NCBI RefSeq assembly: GCF_010095445.2
Contig: NZ_WFGV02000044.1
Span: 1-53,035 of the forward strand
Length of the DNA: 53,035 nucleotides
Reading direction: 5' to 3'
From: Pseudomonas sp. TNT3
GTDB taxonomy: Bacteria > Pseudomonadota > Gammaproteobacteria > Pseudomonadales > Pseudomonadaceae
Each line of letters begins with the position of its first letter. The stretch's first letter is position 1. The position numbers and the translations under genes were made by a program. Under the pieces are notes generated by a model. The model was not told the origin of the DNA. It searched no databases and saw nothing but the letters and a program-made list of their open reading frames with translations. Shown here piece after piece: positions 1 to 8,437 of the stretch.

Positions 1-1094
1 GTGGTGCTCAGGGCGGCGTGCAGCGTGCCCGGCAACTGGCGCGGCAGTATCGCGGTTATCTGCGGGGTAAAGCGTCGGAACCGGTCAGCAACCCGGATCA
101 TCCGCGCTGGCTGGGCGCACTGCTGGCGCTGGCCTATCCCGACCGCGTCGCCCAGCAGCGGCGTGCCGGGGGCGCTGAGTATCGTCTGGCCAACGGTCGC
201 GCCGCGCTGTTTGCCGAGGCCGACAGTCTGATGAAGCAACCCTGGCTGGTGATCGCCGACCTCGGCAGTCGACAGGGGCAGCGCGAGGAGCGGATTTATC
301 TGGCGGCGGATTTCGATCCGGCGTTGTTCGACTCGGTGCTGGCCGAACAAGTGCGCGTGGTCGATCAGCTGGATTGGGATGAGCGCGAAGGTGTGCTGCG
401 CGCCGAGCGGCAGCGCAAGGTCGGGGAGTTGATCCTCAGCCGTGAACCACTGACCGGTCTGGATGAAACCGCGCGCAGTCAGGCGCTGGTCAATCTGGTG
501 CGACGCAAGGGGCTGGAGCTGTTGCCCTGGACCCCGGAGCTGCGCCAGTGGCAGGCGCGTGTGGCGCTCCTGCGCCAACTGGATCTGGGCAGCAAAGGCG
601 AGAGTGAATGGCCGGATGTCAGCGACGGGGCGTTGAATAAAAACCTCGAACACTGGCTGATGCCGTATCTGGGAAAGGTCTCGCGCCTCAGTCACTTCGC
701 CAATCTGGACCTGTCGAGCATCGTCCATAACCTGCTGCCCTGGCCACTCCCGCAACGGCTGGACGAACTGGCACCCCATCACTTGTCCGTGCCATCGGGC
801 TCGTCGATTCGTCTGGATTACAGCGAGCATCCGCCGATTCTGGCGGTGCGGTTGCAGGAACTGTTTGGCCTGTCCGACACCCCGCGTATCGCCGGTGGTC
901 GCCAAGTAGTGAAGCTGCATTTATTGTCCCCGGCGCGTCGTCCGGTGCAAGTGACCCAGGACCTGGCGAACTTCTGGCGCAGCACGTATGCCGAGGTGAA
1001 GAAGGATTTGAAGGGGCGGTATCCGAAGCATTATTGGCCGGATGATCCATTGGTGGCCGAGGCTACTGCGCGGATCAAGCCTCGTAAAACCTGA
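1..1094 (+). CDS. hrpB: ATP-dependent helicase HrpB, C-terminal part (5' end outside window)
   Basis: The frame is open from the window edge, so only about 364 residues of a protein usually near 840 residues are present. The helicase core motifs lie upstream of the window. The tail contains the HrpB C-terminal domain: a segment with LDYSEHPPILAVRLQELFG, then the PRIAGGRQVVKLHLLSPARRPVQVTQDL region and the closing KGRYPKHYWPDDP motif, all typical of DEAH-box HrpB. HrpB is a DExH helicase of poorly defined RNA-related function in proteobacteria. The gene ends just before a REP doublet, and the next gene is convergent. The family call is firm; the biological role is not. Confidence 0.93.
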   Translation, partial: GAQGGVQRARQLARQYRGYLRGKASEPVSNPDHPRWLGALLALAYPDRVAQQRRAGGAEYRLANGRAALFAEADSLMKQPWLVIADLGSRQGQREERIYLAADFDPALFDSVLAEQVRVVDQLDWDEREGVLRAERQRKVGELILSREPLTGLDETARSQALVNLVRRKGLELLPWTPELRQWQARVALLRQLDLGSKGESEWPDVSDGALNKNLEHWLMPYLGKVSRLSHFANLDLSSIVHNLLPWPLPQRLDELAPHHLSVPSGSSIRLDYSEHPPILAVRLQELFGLSDTPRIAGGRQVVKLHLLSPARRPVQVTQDLANFWRSTYAEVKKDLKGRYPKHYWPDDPLVAEATARIKPRKT

Positions 1095-1096
1095 AG

Positions 1097-1247
1097 ATCA
1101 AAAGATCGCAGCCTCGTTTCACTCGACAGCTCCTACAAGGGATACGCAATACATGCAGAGCTGTGTAGGAGCTGTCGAGTGAAACGAGGCTGCGATCTTT
1201 TGACGTTGACGTTAAAAACGCGCCTGCGATCTTTTGACGTTGACGTT
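1097..1247. repeat. REP doublet (inverted pair) plus a 24-bp direct repeat
   Basis: Two arms at about 1097-1137 and 1164-1204 are inverted copies differing at about one position in 41; each reads TGTAGGAGCTGTCGAGTGAA and continues into CGAGGCTGCGATCTTTTGA. The end of the right arm (1190-1213, CTGCGATCTTTTGACGTTGA...) is repeated directly at 1224-1247, and this second copy runs into the stop codon of the LysR gene. This is a Pseudomonas REP/REPIN-type element between convergent genes. It could fold into a long hairpin and act as a transcription or mRNA-decay barrier for both. Confidence 0.9.
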
Positions 1248-2191
1248 CAAGACCCGGCCTTGGCCGTCAGTTGCTCCCGACAATAATCAGCAAACATCTG
1301 CGCCGGTTTGGTCAACTGCCCGCGCTTGAGCCACGCCGCCACCAACCCCGACCCCGTGACATCCTCAACGATGTCCACGCACACTACTTTCTTGCCGTCA
1401 TACGTGCATTCCGAGTGCGGCCGCGTGACCAGGATCGAGAAACCAAACCCTTGCCCGACCATGCCCCGGACCATCTCGATCGACGGTGAGCTGAACGCGA
1501 TGTGCGGGGTCAGGCCCAACTCTTCAAACAGGCTGACGAAGTAGGTCCGGCTCGGTTGCACGTCCAGCAGAATCATCGGCTCCAGGCACAAATCCCGCAG
1601 CGACACTTGCTTGAGCTGGGCGAAGCGATGGTCCGCCGGCAGTAACGCATAGGGTCGTTGCGCCGGCATCAACGGCTCGGTTTCGATGGTGGCGTCCAGA
1701 TCGTGTTCATACAGGATGGCCAGGTCGAAGGCGCCCGATGTCAGGCCTTGCACCAGCTCTTGTTGCTCACCGTCGCGGATGCGGATCTTCACCCCGGGGT
1801 ATAGCGCCGAAAACCCGGCGATCAGCTGCGGCAAGTACAACGGCGCGACCGTTTCAAAGCAGCCGATATCGATTTGTCCGGACACCACATCGTTGTCGGC
1901 CAGGGCGTTCTGTTCGAACTCCTTGGCCATGCGCAGCAGTTCCTGGGCCTTGCGATAAAAGCGCGCGCCGCTGGGCGTCAGCGACACACCTTGAGCGTGG
2001 TGCCGGATCAGCAGTTGCACACCGAAGCTGTCCTCCAGGCCTTTGATTGCCGTGGAGATCGCCGGCTGGGCGATGTACAGCTTGCGCGAAGCCTCGGCGA
2101 CGCTGCCGCACTCGACGGTGGTGATGAAGTATTTCAGTTGACGCAGGTTGTAGGCAGCCACGGCAAACCTCGGGGTGGATGATGTCGACAT
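1247..2191 (-). CDS. LysR-family transcriptional regulator
   Basis: The 314-residue product has an N-terminal winged helix-turn-helix at about residues 14-73 (NLRQLKYFITTVECGSVAEA, then AQPAISTAIKGLEDSFG) and a C-terminal periplasmic-binding-protein-like effector domain. Length is normal for LysR proteins. It is divergent from the aldehyde dehydrogenase gene, and a perfect 8-bp inverted repeat with an 11-nt spacer (2240-2266) lies between them, so it probably controls the dehydrogenase/aminotransferase genes. The start is uncertain: the ribosome-binding site before 2191 is weak, and the first 13 residues precede the usual NLRQL opening. The inducer is unknown. Confidence 0.93.
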   Translation of the reverse strand: MSTSSTPRFAVAAYNLRQLKYFITTVECGSVAEASRKLYIAQPAISTAIKGLEDSFGVQLLIRHHAQGVSLTPSGARFYRKAQELLRMAKEFEQNALADNDVVSGQIDIGCFETVAPLYLPQLIAGFSALYPGVKIRIRDGEQQELVQGLTSGAFDLAILYEHDLDATIETEPLMPAQRPYALLPADHRFAQLKQVSLRDLCLEPMILLDVQPSRTYFVSLFEELGLTPHIAFSSPSIEMVRGMVGQGFGFSILVTRPHSECTYDGKKVVCVDIVEDVTGSGLVAAWLKRGQLTKPAQMFADYCREQLTAKAGS

Positions 2192-2239
2192 CCAAGCAAA
2201 TTGCGAGCCGCCCGCATCCGTTCTGACGACGGTGTTTTT

Positions 2240-2266
2240 GTTGCTTGAACAATAACCACAAGCAAC
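2240..2266. promoter_or_regulatory. Candidate LysR operator (inverted repeat, N11 spacer)
   Basis: GTTGCTTG and CAAGCAAC form perfect 8-bp arms around an 11-nt spacer. Within it the CTTG-N11-CAAG core fits the T-N11-A rule for LysR recognition sites. It lies 49 nt upstream of the LysR start and about 120 nt upstream of the divergent dehydrogenase start, the usual place for an auto-regulatory and activating site. Binding by the adjacent LysR protein is inferred. Confidence 0.7.
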
Positions 2267-2387
2267 CCGGCTGGGGAGAATGACTACCCCGTTTTTTTAT
2301 CGTCTGCGAAGACATTTTTACTATTTTTGCTGGACTCGTACCTGAGCCAACATCCAGAACACAAGAAAGCCTTTGGAGCGTCTGAAC

Positions 2388-3878
2388 GTGTTCGAGCTTG
2401 CATATTGGCAAAATAAAACCGCTGCCCTGCGGTTTCCCGATCAGGCCGTCATCGACGGCAAACACTGTACGGCGCAGACAGGGCAGACCTTCGCGGCAAT
2501 CAATCCAGCCACCGGCCAGTGCCTGGCGAACGTGACCGCGTGCGGCGAAGCAGAGGTAGACGCGGCGGTGCGTAATGCACGGCAGGTGTTCGAGGCCGGC
2601 ACGTGGTCGGGCCGATCACCGGCTGAGCGCAAGCAAGTGCTGCTGCGTCTGGCTGACCTGCTCATGACCTATCGTGAAGAACTGGCACTGCTGGATTCGC
2701 TGAACATGGGCAAGCCGGTAATGGATGCCTACAACATCGACGTCCCCGGCGCCGCCGGAGTGTTTCGCTGGTACGCCGAGAGCCTCGACAAACTCTACGA
2801 TCAGATCGCCCCCAGCGCGCAAAACGTCCTCGCCACGATCACCCGTGAAGCGTTGGGCGTGGTCGCGGCAGTCGTGCCGTGGAACTTCCCGCTGGACATG
2901 GCAGCATGGAAACTCGCGCCGGCACTGGCGGCGGGCAATTCGGTGATCCTCAAGCCCGCTGAACAGTCACCCTTTTCTGCCCTGCGTCTGGCCGAACTGG
3001 CGCTGGAAGCCGGCTTGCCAGCAGGTGTGCTCAACGTGTTGCCCGGGCTTGGCGAGCAGACCGGTAAAGCCCTCGGCTTGCACCCGGACGTCGATTGCCT
3101 GGTGTTCACCGGGTCCACGGAAGTCGGCAAATACTTCATGCAGTATTCCGCGCAATCGAACCTGAAACAGGTGTGGCTGGAGTGCGGCGGCAAGAGCGCC
3201 AACCTGGTGTTCGCCGATTGCCAGGACCTTGATCTGGCCGCCGAGAAAGCCGCGTTCGGGATCTTCTTCAATCAGGGCGAAGTGTGCTCGGCCAACTCGC
3301 GGTTGTTAGTCGAGCGCTCGATTCACGACGCCTTTGTCGAGCGCCTCAAAGCCCAGGCTGAACGCTGGCTACCGGGGGATCCACTGGACCCGTCGAGCAG
3401 CGCCGGAGCGATCGTCGACAGCCGCCAGACCGCGCGCATCATGAAGTTTATCGAGCAGGCCGAACGCCAGGGCGCGACGAAGGTGTGTGGCGGTCGCCAG
3501 TCGATCTTCAACGGTTCCGACAACTTTATTCAACCGACGATCTTCACCGGTGTGCGCCCGGACATGCCGCTGTTTCGCGATGAAGTGTTCGGCCCGGTGC
3601 TGGCGGTGACGGCGTTCGATGACGAGGCACAGGCCTTGCAACTGGCCAACGACAGCGTCTACGGTCTGGCGGCTTCGCTGTGGACCGACGACCTCAACCG
3701 CGCCCACCGCGTGGCGCGACAATTGCGAGCGGGCACGGTGTCGGTCAACAGCGTCGATGCGCTGGACGTGACGGTGCCTTTTGGCGGCGGCAAACAGTCC
3801 GGATTCGGCCGCGACCTGTCGCTGCACTCATTTGATAAATACACCCAGCTGAAGACCACCTGGTTTCAGCTGCGCTGA
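2388..3878 (+). CDS. NAD(P)-dependent aldehyde dehydrogenase (PuuC/KauB-like)
   Basis: The product (about 496 residues) is a full-length ALDH-superfamily enzyme oxidising an aldehyde to an acid. Visible motifs are PWNFP at about 164-168, the cofactor loop FTGSTEVG at about 240-247, the general base in LECGGKS (Glu265) and the nucleophile in QGEVCSANSR (Cys300). I prefer the GTG start at 2388 because GGAG sits 9 nt upstream; an in-frame TTG at 2373 would add five residues but lies on that Shine-Dalgarno sequence. It resembles the gamma-aminobutyraldehyde dehydrogenases of polyamine breakdown. The next gene is an aminotransferase 34 nt away, so the pair probably deaminates an amine or omega-amino acid and oxidises the resulting aldehyde. 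Confidence 0.9.
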   Translation: MFELAYWQNKTAALRFPDQAVIDGKHCTAQTGQTFAAINPATGQCLANVTACGEAEVDAAVRNARQVFEAGTWSGRSPAERKQVLLRLADLLMTYREELALLDSLNMGKPVMDAYNIDVPGAAGVFRWYAESLDKLYDQIAPSAQNVLATITREALGVVAAVVPWNFPLDMAAWKLAPALAAGNSVILKPAEQSPFSALRLAELALEAGLPAGVLNVLPGLGEQTGKALGLHPDVDCLVFTGSTEVGKYFMQYSAQSNLKQVWLECGGKSANLVFADCQDLDLAAEKAAFGIFFNQGEVCSANSRLLVERSIHDAFVERLKAQAERWLPGDPLDPSSSAGAIVDSRQTARIMKFIEQAERQGATKVCGGRQSIFNGSDNFIQPTIFTGVRPDMPLFRDEVFGPVLAVTAFDDEAQALQLANDSVYGLAASLWTDDLNRAHRVARQLRAGTVSVNSVDALDVTVPFGGGKQSGFGRDLSLHSFDKYTQLKTTWFQLR

Positions 3879-3912
3879 TAACAGCCGCTCACAACAAAAC
3901 GGAGAACTGGCG

Positions 3913-5283
3913 ATGACCACACCACGTGAAACCCGCGACTATCAGGCCGCCGACGCTGCGCACCACATCCACGCCTTTGTCGATCAAAAAGCCCTGAACG
4001 ACGAAGGACCACGCGTGATGGTCCGCGGTGAGCGTCTGCATCTGTGGGACAACGACGGTCGGCGTTACCTGGATGGCATGTCCGGTTTGTGGTGCACCAA
4101 TCTCGGTTACGGACGCAAGGATCTGGCTGCGGCGGCGACCCGGCAGCTTGAGCAGTTGCCGTACTACAACATGTTTTTCCACACCACCCACCCGCAGGTG
4201 ATCGAGCTCTCGGAGCTGCTGTTCAGCCTGTTGCCGGGGCACTACAGCCACGCGATCTACACCAACTCCGGGTCTGAGGCCAACGAGGTGCTGATCCGCA
4301 CCGTGCGCCGTTACTGGCAGGTGCTCGGCAAGCCCGAGAAGAAAATCATGATTGGTCGCTGGAACGGCTACCACGGTTCTACCCTGGCCGCGACGGCGCT
4401 GGGCGGGATGAAATTCATGCATGAAATGGGCGGCATGATCCCGGACATCGAACACATCGACGAGCCGTATTTCTTCACCCATGAGGGCAATCTCACGCCG
4501 GCGGAATTCGGCCTGCGAGCGGCGCAGCAACTGGAAGCGAAGATTCTCGAACTGGGTGCGGACAAGGTCGCGGGCTTCATCGCCGAACCGTTCCAGGGAG
4601 CGGGCGGCATGATCTTTCCACCGGAAAGTTACTGGCCGGAAATCCAGCGCATCTGCCACCAGTACGACGTGCTGTTGTGTGCTGATGAAGTGATCGGCGG
4701 CTTCGGTCGTACCGGCGAATGGTTCGCCCATGAGTACTTCGGTTTTGAACCGGACACCTTGTCCATCGCCAAGGGTTTGACCTCCGGCTACATCCCCATG
4801 GGCGGGTTGATCCTGTCGAAGAAAATGGCCCAGGTGCTGGTGGAACAGGGCGGGGTATTTGCCCACGGCCTGACTTATTCCGGACACCCGGTGGCGGCGG
4901 CGGTGGCGATTGCCAATCTCAAGGCATTGCGCGATGAAGGCGTGGTCACGCGCGTCAAGGATGACATCGGCCCGTACCTGCAACAGTGCTTGCGCGAGGT
5001 GTTCGGCAATCACCCGTTGGTGGGTGATATTCAAGGCGTGGGCATGGTCGCGGCGTTGCAACTGGCCGAGGACAAGACCAGCCGCAAGCGCTTCGCCAAT
5101 GAGAACGACATTGCCTGGCGTTGCCGCACAATTGGCTTTGAAGAAGGGGTGATCATTCGCTCGACGCTGGGGCGGATGATCATGGCGCCGGCGCTGATTG
5201 CCAGTCGTGAGGAGATTGATGAGTTGGTGGGCAAGACCTTGAAAGCGCTGGATCGTACGGCGCAGGAATACGGCCGGCTCTGA
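3913..5283 (+). CDS. Class III pyridoxal-phosphate aminotransferase (SpuC/omega-transaminase type)
   Basis: The 456-residue protein is the usual length for SpuC-type polyamine or omega-amino-acid:pyruvate transaminases. The PLP-binding lysine is in SIAKGLTSG (about Lys287), the ring-binding aspartate in LCADEVIGGFGRTG (about Asp258), and the phosphate-binding loop is TNSGSEANE near residue 120. The start at 3913 has a CGGAGAA ribosome-binding site. It lies 34 nt downstream of the aldehyde dehydrogenase, almost certainly in one operon. It would transfer an amino group to pyruvate or 2-oxoglutarate in the cytoplasm, leaving an aldehyde for the dehydrogenase. Putrescine, beta-alanine, taurine-like and GABA-like substrates are all possible; sequence alone does not decide. 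Confidence 0.92.
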   Translation: MTTPRETRDYQAADAAHHIHAFVDQKALNDEGPRVMVRGERLHLWDNDGRRYLDGMSGLWCTNLGYGRKDLAAAATRQLEQLPYYNMFFHTTHPQVIELSELLFSLLPGHYSHAIYTNSGSEANEVLIRTVRRYWQVLGKPEKKIMIGRWNGYHGSTLAATALGGMKFMHEMGGMIPDIEHIDEPYFFTHEGNLTPAEFGLRAAQQLEAKILELGADKVAGFIAEPFQGAGGMIFPPESYWPEIQRICHQYDVLLCADEVIGGFGRTGEWFAHEYFGFEPDTLSIAKGLTSGYIPMGGLILSKKMAQVLVEQGGVFAHGLTYSGHPVAAAVAIANLKALRDEGVVTRVKDDIGPYLQQCLREVFGNHPLVGDIQGVGMVAALQLAEDKTSRKRFANENDIAWRCRTIGFEEGVIIRSTLGRMIMAPALIASREEIDELVGKTLKALDRTAQEYGRL

Positions 5284-5308
5284 TCTTTTATCGCTCTTGC
5301 GGACCTCA

Positions 5309-5396
5309 ATCGCGGGCAAGCCCGCTCCCACAGATTTGTGTAAGTGCCGGATTTTGAGGCCAACACGCACACTGTGGGAGCGGGCTTGCCCGCGAT
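5309..5396. repeat. REP doublet
   Basis: Inverted arms ATCGCGGGCAAGCCCGCTCC and its complement (5309-5333 and 5372-5396) flank a 38-nt loop. The core CGGGCAAGCCCG is itself palindromic. It separates the aminotransferase from the ABC transporter genes and may attenuate read-through. Confidence 0.88.
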
Positions 5397-5675
5397 AGCT
5401 ATTGGCGATTCACACCCTATCTAATCTTTTGCACCCACCCCGTGCACCTCTTCCAACACCGCCCTTTTACCGGGCACGCTACCCAGTTTTTTCATCACTC
5501 CCGGCGACATATTTCCTAATTTTCCTTCTCCCCGCACTGGGCCAACATCGACTTCACCAGTCAGCCCGATGCTGCCCACCGCAAGGTCCATCAGAGACCC
5601 GAGGTGACAGCTGATGTCCAGAGCCGCTGGCCGTACTGCCCATCAAAACTAAATCAACAGCTTTGGGAGTGCTCC
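5397..5675 (+). other. Gene-free leader before the ABC transporter operon
   Basis: No convincing ORF is present. The stretch is pyrimidine-rich on this strand with a few short inverted repeats (for example TGCAC/GTGCA around 5430). Because a REP doublet lies just upstream, the transporter genes may have their own promoter here. I could not identify a clear sigma-70 or sigma-54 promoter or a known riboswitch. Confidence 0.4.
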
Positions 5676-6662
5676 ATGATCAAGTCCTTGCTTACCCGTC
5701 TCGCCCATCCACTGGCGCTCACCGCCATTGCCGCCACGGTCGCCACCAGCGCCCAGGCCGGCACCCTCTCTATCGGCCACACCACCTGGGTGGGCTACGG
5801 CACGCTCTACCTGGCCCGGGACCTGGGTTACTTCAAGGAAAACGGCCTGACCGTCGAATTGCCCGTCGTCGAAGAAGCCTCCATGTACATGGCCGCGCAG
5901 GCTTCCGGCGAGTTGTCGGGCTCGGCGTCGACCATCGACGAAGTGCTGAAATACCGTCCGCAATTTTGCTTCAAGGCCGTGGCTGCACTGGACGACAGCC
6001 ATGGTGGCGACGGCGTGCTGGTGGGCAAGGACGTCAAGAGTCTGCAGGAGCTCAAAGGCAAAGCGGTGGCAGTGAACGAAGGGTCGACGTCGCAGTTCTG
6101 GTTGTCTTATCTGCTGAAAAAACACGGCATGACCATGAGCGACATCACCGTGCAGAACATGACGGCTGACGATGCCGCCACCGCGTTCATCGCCGGGCGC
6201 GTGCCGGCTGCCGTGACGTGGGAACCGCATCTGTCGATGGTGCGCAGCAAACAGCAAGGCAAGGTGCTGATCGACAGCAGCAGCACTCCGGGTGTGATCG
6301 TCGACGTGGTGGCGCTCAACTGTTCGGTCATCGAGAAGCAGCCGGAAGACGTCAAGGCGCTGGTCGCTGGTTTGTACAAGGCCGTCCAGTACACCAAGGA
6401 TCATCCGGAAGAAGCCTACAAGATCATGGCCAAGGGCGTCGGTGGTTACCTGGCCGATCCGAAGGAACTGGCCGCCGCCGCGAAAGGCGTGCGGTTCTAC
6501 GATCAGGCGATGAGCGAGAAACTCCTGGGCGCGCCGGGTGCGCCGGGCGACAGCGAAGCGTTGATCAAACTGGCCAACGAAACCGCCAGTGAATTGCAGG
6601 GCAAACCCTACAACGTCAGCAATGACGATCTGATCGACAACCGCTTCGTCACCCCGCTGTAG
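5676..6662 (+). CDS. ABC transporter periplasmic substrate-binding protein (NitT/TauT, SsuA-like)
   Basis: The 328-residue precursor has a Sec signal peptide with a cleavage site after about residue 28 (TSAQA|GTLSIG). The mature fold opens with GHTTWVGYGTLYLARDLGYF, the signature of the NMT1/SsuA-type binding proteins, followed by a LKGKAVAV segment. The ATG at 5676 follows GGGAGTGCTCC and gives a clean signal peptide, so I chose it over upstream in-frame codons. It starts a three-gene ABC operon with the permease 9 nt downstream. Family members bind sulfonates, nitrate, thiamine precursors or small amines; the ligand here is unknown, and no desulfonation genes are nearby. Confidence 0.92.
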   Translation: MIKSLLTRLAHPLALTAIAATVATSAQAGTLSIGHTTWVGYGTLYLARDLGYFKENGLTVELPVVEEASMYMAAQASGELSGSASTIDEVLKYRPQFCFKAVAALDDSHGGDGVLVGKDVKSLQELKGKAVAVNEGSTSQFWLSYLLKKHGMTMSDITVQNMTADDAATAFIAGRVPAAVTWEPHLSMVRSKQQGKVLIDSSSTPGVIVDVVALNCSVIEKQPEDVKALVAGLYKAVQYTKDHPEEAYKIMAKGVGGYLADPKELAAAAKGVRFYDQAMSEKLLGAPGAPGDSEALIKLANETASELQGKPYNVSNDDLIDNRFVTPL

Positions 6663-6671
6663 GAGGTTCGC

Positions 6672-7475
6672 ATGTTCAAGCGCAATTCATGGCTGAGCCG
6701 CTGCATCACGCCCAAGACCGGTCTGCCGGTGCAGGTGATCTGGAGCGCCAGTGGGCTGGCCTGGGTGTTGTTGGTGGGCTTGTGGGCCGGCTTGTCTTAC
6801 GGCGGTGTGGTACCGGGGATGTTCCTGCCGACACCGGGTGCGGTGGTTGAAGCCGCCGTGCGCCTGAGCCGCGACGGCACCCTCGGTCTGCATGTGTGGG
6901 CCAGTCTCGAAGTGGTGATGGTCGGGTTTATTATCTCGTCGCTGGTGGCCGTGCCGCTGGGGTTGCTGATGGGCAGCTTCCGCATCGTTCAAGCGTTCCT
7001 CGAACCGATGGTCAATTTCATTCGCTACTTGCCGGTGACGTCGTTCGTGCCGCTGTTCATTCTGTGGATCGGCATCGGCCTGGAGCAACGGGTTTCGGTG
7101 ATCATCTTCGGCGTGTTCTTCCAGCAACTGGTGATGATCGCTGACGTGTCGAAAGGCATCTCCAAGGACCTGATCAACGCGTCCTACACCCTCGGTTCAA
7201 ATCGCCGCGATGCGGTGCTGCACGTGATCGCGCCAGCGTCGTTGCCCGGTGTCCTCGACACCTTGCGCGTGACCATGGGCTGGGCCTGGACTTACCTGGT
7301 GGTCGCCGAGCTGGTGGCGGCGTCCAGTGGCCTGGGTTACCTGAGTCTCAAAGCCATGCGCGGCTTTCAGGTTGACGTGATCTTCCTGGCTATCGCGATC
7401 ATCGGCCTGCTGGGCCTGTTCACCGATCAACTGTTCCGCTTCCTACGTCTGAGGATCGCCGCATGGGCTCAGTAA
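6672..7475 (+). CDS. ABC transporter permease (NitT/TauT type)
   Basis: This 267-residue inner-membrane protein has about six hydrophobic segments and the cytoplasmic EAA loop (KGISKDLINASYTLGSNRRD near the middle) that contacts the ATPase. It resembles SsuC/TauC. The start has the GGAGG ribosome-binding site right after the binding-protein gene. Its 3' end overlaps the ATPase gene by 13 nt, implying coupled translation and a single transport complex. Confidence 0.92.
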   Translation: MFKRNSWLSRCITPKTGLPVQVIWSASGLAWVLLVGLWAGLSYGGVVPGMFLPTPGAVVEAAVRLSRDGTLGLHVWASLEVVMVGFIISSLVAVPLGLLMGSFRIVQAFLEPMVNFIRYLPVTSFVPLFILWIGIGLEQRVSVIIFGVFFQQLVMIADVSKGISKDLINASYTLGSNRRDAVLHVIAPASLPGVLDTLRVTMGWAWTYLVVAELVAASSGLGYLSLKAMRGFQVDVIFLAIAIIGLLGLFTDQLFRFLRLRIAAWAQ

Positions 7476-8299
7476 CCGCAGTCAACCCTCGTTTCGTCAC
7501 GTCCCAGTCGGCTCCGGTACAGGCCGCGCCACGGTTGCAAGTGGACAAGGTCAGTCTGCGCTACCAGAAGCCCGACGGCGGGATGTTTACCGCGCTGGAG
7601 AAGGTGTCGTTCGAGGTGCCCGATCAACAATTCGCGGTGCTGGTCGGGCCGTCAGGCTGTGGCAAGTCGAGCCTGTTGTACCTCACCGCCGGGCTCAACG
7701 AACCCACCGAAGGCGAGATCTACGTGGGCGGCCAGCAAGTGCAGGGACCGGGTGCGGACCGCGGCATGGTGTTCCAGAGCTACACCCTGTTTCCCTGGCT
7801 GACCGTGCGCCAGAACGTCGAGTTCGGTCTCAAACGGCGTGGCATGGCGGCCGCGCAGCGCAAGGAAATCGTCGACTACTACGTCAATGAAGTGGGCCTG
7901 ACCGGCTTTGCCGACAACTACGCCAAGCAGTTGTCCGGCGGCATGATGCAACGTGTGGCGATTGCTCGCGCGCTGGCCAACGACCCGCAGATTCTGCTGA
8001 TGGACGAACCTTTCGGCGCCCTCGATAGCCAGACGCGCCTGCAAATGCAGCAGTTGTTATTGCGGGTCTGGGGCAACAGCAAAAAAACCGTGCTGTTCGT
8101 GACCCACGATATCGACGAGGCGATTCTGTTGGGGGATCGGGTCTACGTGATGGGCGCGCGGCCCGGGCGGATCAAGCAGATTCTGGATGTGCCGATCGAA
8201 CGTCCACGCCACCTGGACATGGTCATGGAGCGCTCGTTTATCGAGATGAAACGCGAGATTTTCGGGTTGCTGCATGATGAGCTGGAAGAGGCGCATTGA
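7463..8299 (+). CDS. ABC transporter ATP-binding protein (NitT/TauT type)
   Basis: A complete 278-residue ABC ATPase: Walker A GPSGCGKSS at about 62-70, the Q-loop in MVFQSYTLFPW, signature LSGGMMQRVAIARAL, Walker B ILLMDEPFGALD and the switch histidine in FVTHDIDEA. It energises uptake through the overlapping permease gene. About 25 residues precede the fold, and the ATG at 7463 lies inside the permease gene. It is the last gene of the operon; a REP doublet follows 27 nt later. Confidence 0.94.
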   Translation: MGSVTAVNPRFVTSQSAPVQAAPRLQVDKVSLRYQKPDGGMFTALEKVSFEVPDQQFAVLVGPSGCGKSSLLYLTAGLNEPTEGEIYVGGQQVQGPGADRGMVFQSYTLFPWLTVRQNVEFGLKRRGMAAAQRKEIVDYYVNEVGLTGFADNYAKQLSGGMMQRVAIARALANDPQILLMDEPFGALDSQTRLQMQQLLLRVWGNSKKTVLFVTHDIDEAILLGDRVYVMGARPGRIKQILDVPIERPRHLDMVMERSFIEMKREIFGLLHDELEEAH

Positions 8300-8325
8300 A
8301 CCGAACCGGTTGTGCACAATTCCCC

Positions 8326-8418
8326 CTGTAGGAGTGAGCCTGCTCGCGATGGCTTTTTTCCAGGCGATGTATAGGGTGCCTGATCCACCGCTATCGCGAG
8401 CAGGCTCACTCCTACAGG
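8326..8418. repeat. REP doublet between convergent genes
   Basis: Arms CTGTAGGAGTGAGCCTGCTC (8326 onward) and the inverted copy ending at 8418 enclose a loop of about 40 nt. It lies between the convergent ABC-transporter ATPase and EEP-phosphatase genes and may serve as a bidirectional stem-loop barrier. Confidence 0.9.
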
Positions 8419-8437
8419 TTTTGTGTTTAGCCAGAGC

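Noticed and set aside
3889..5370. Long open frame (about 490 codons) on the minus strand opposite the aminotransferase
   Set aside because: It mirrors the codon structure of a well-supported gene on the other strand, has an Arg/His/Gln-rich composition typical of high-GC shadow frames and no recognisable domain.
5397..5675. Guanidine-type riboswitch before the ABC operon
   Set aside because: ACCCGAGGTGACAG near 5600 vaguely recalls a conserved loop, but the remaining consensus elements are absent.
5676..8299. ABC operon considered as a sulfonate or taurine uptake system (ssu/tau)
   Set aside because: No monooxygenase (ssuD, tauD) or flavin reductase gene accompanies it; only the general transporter family is supported.
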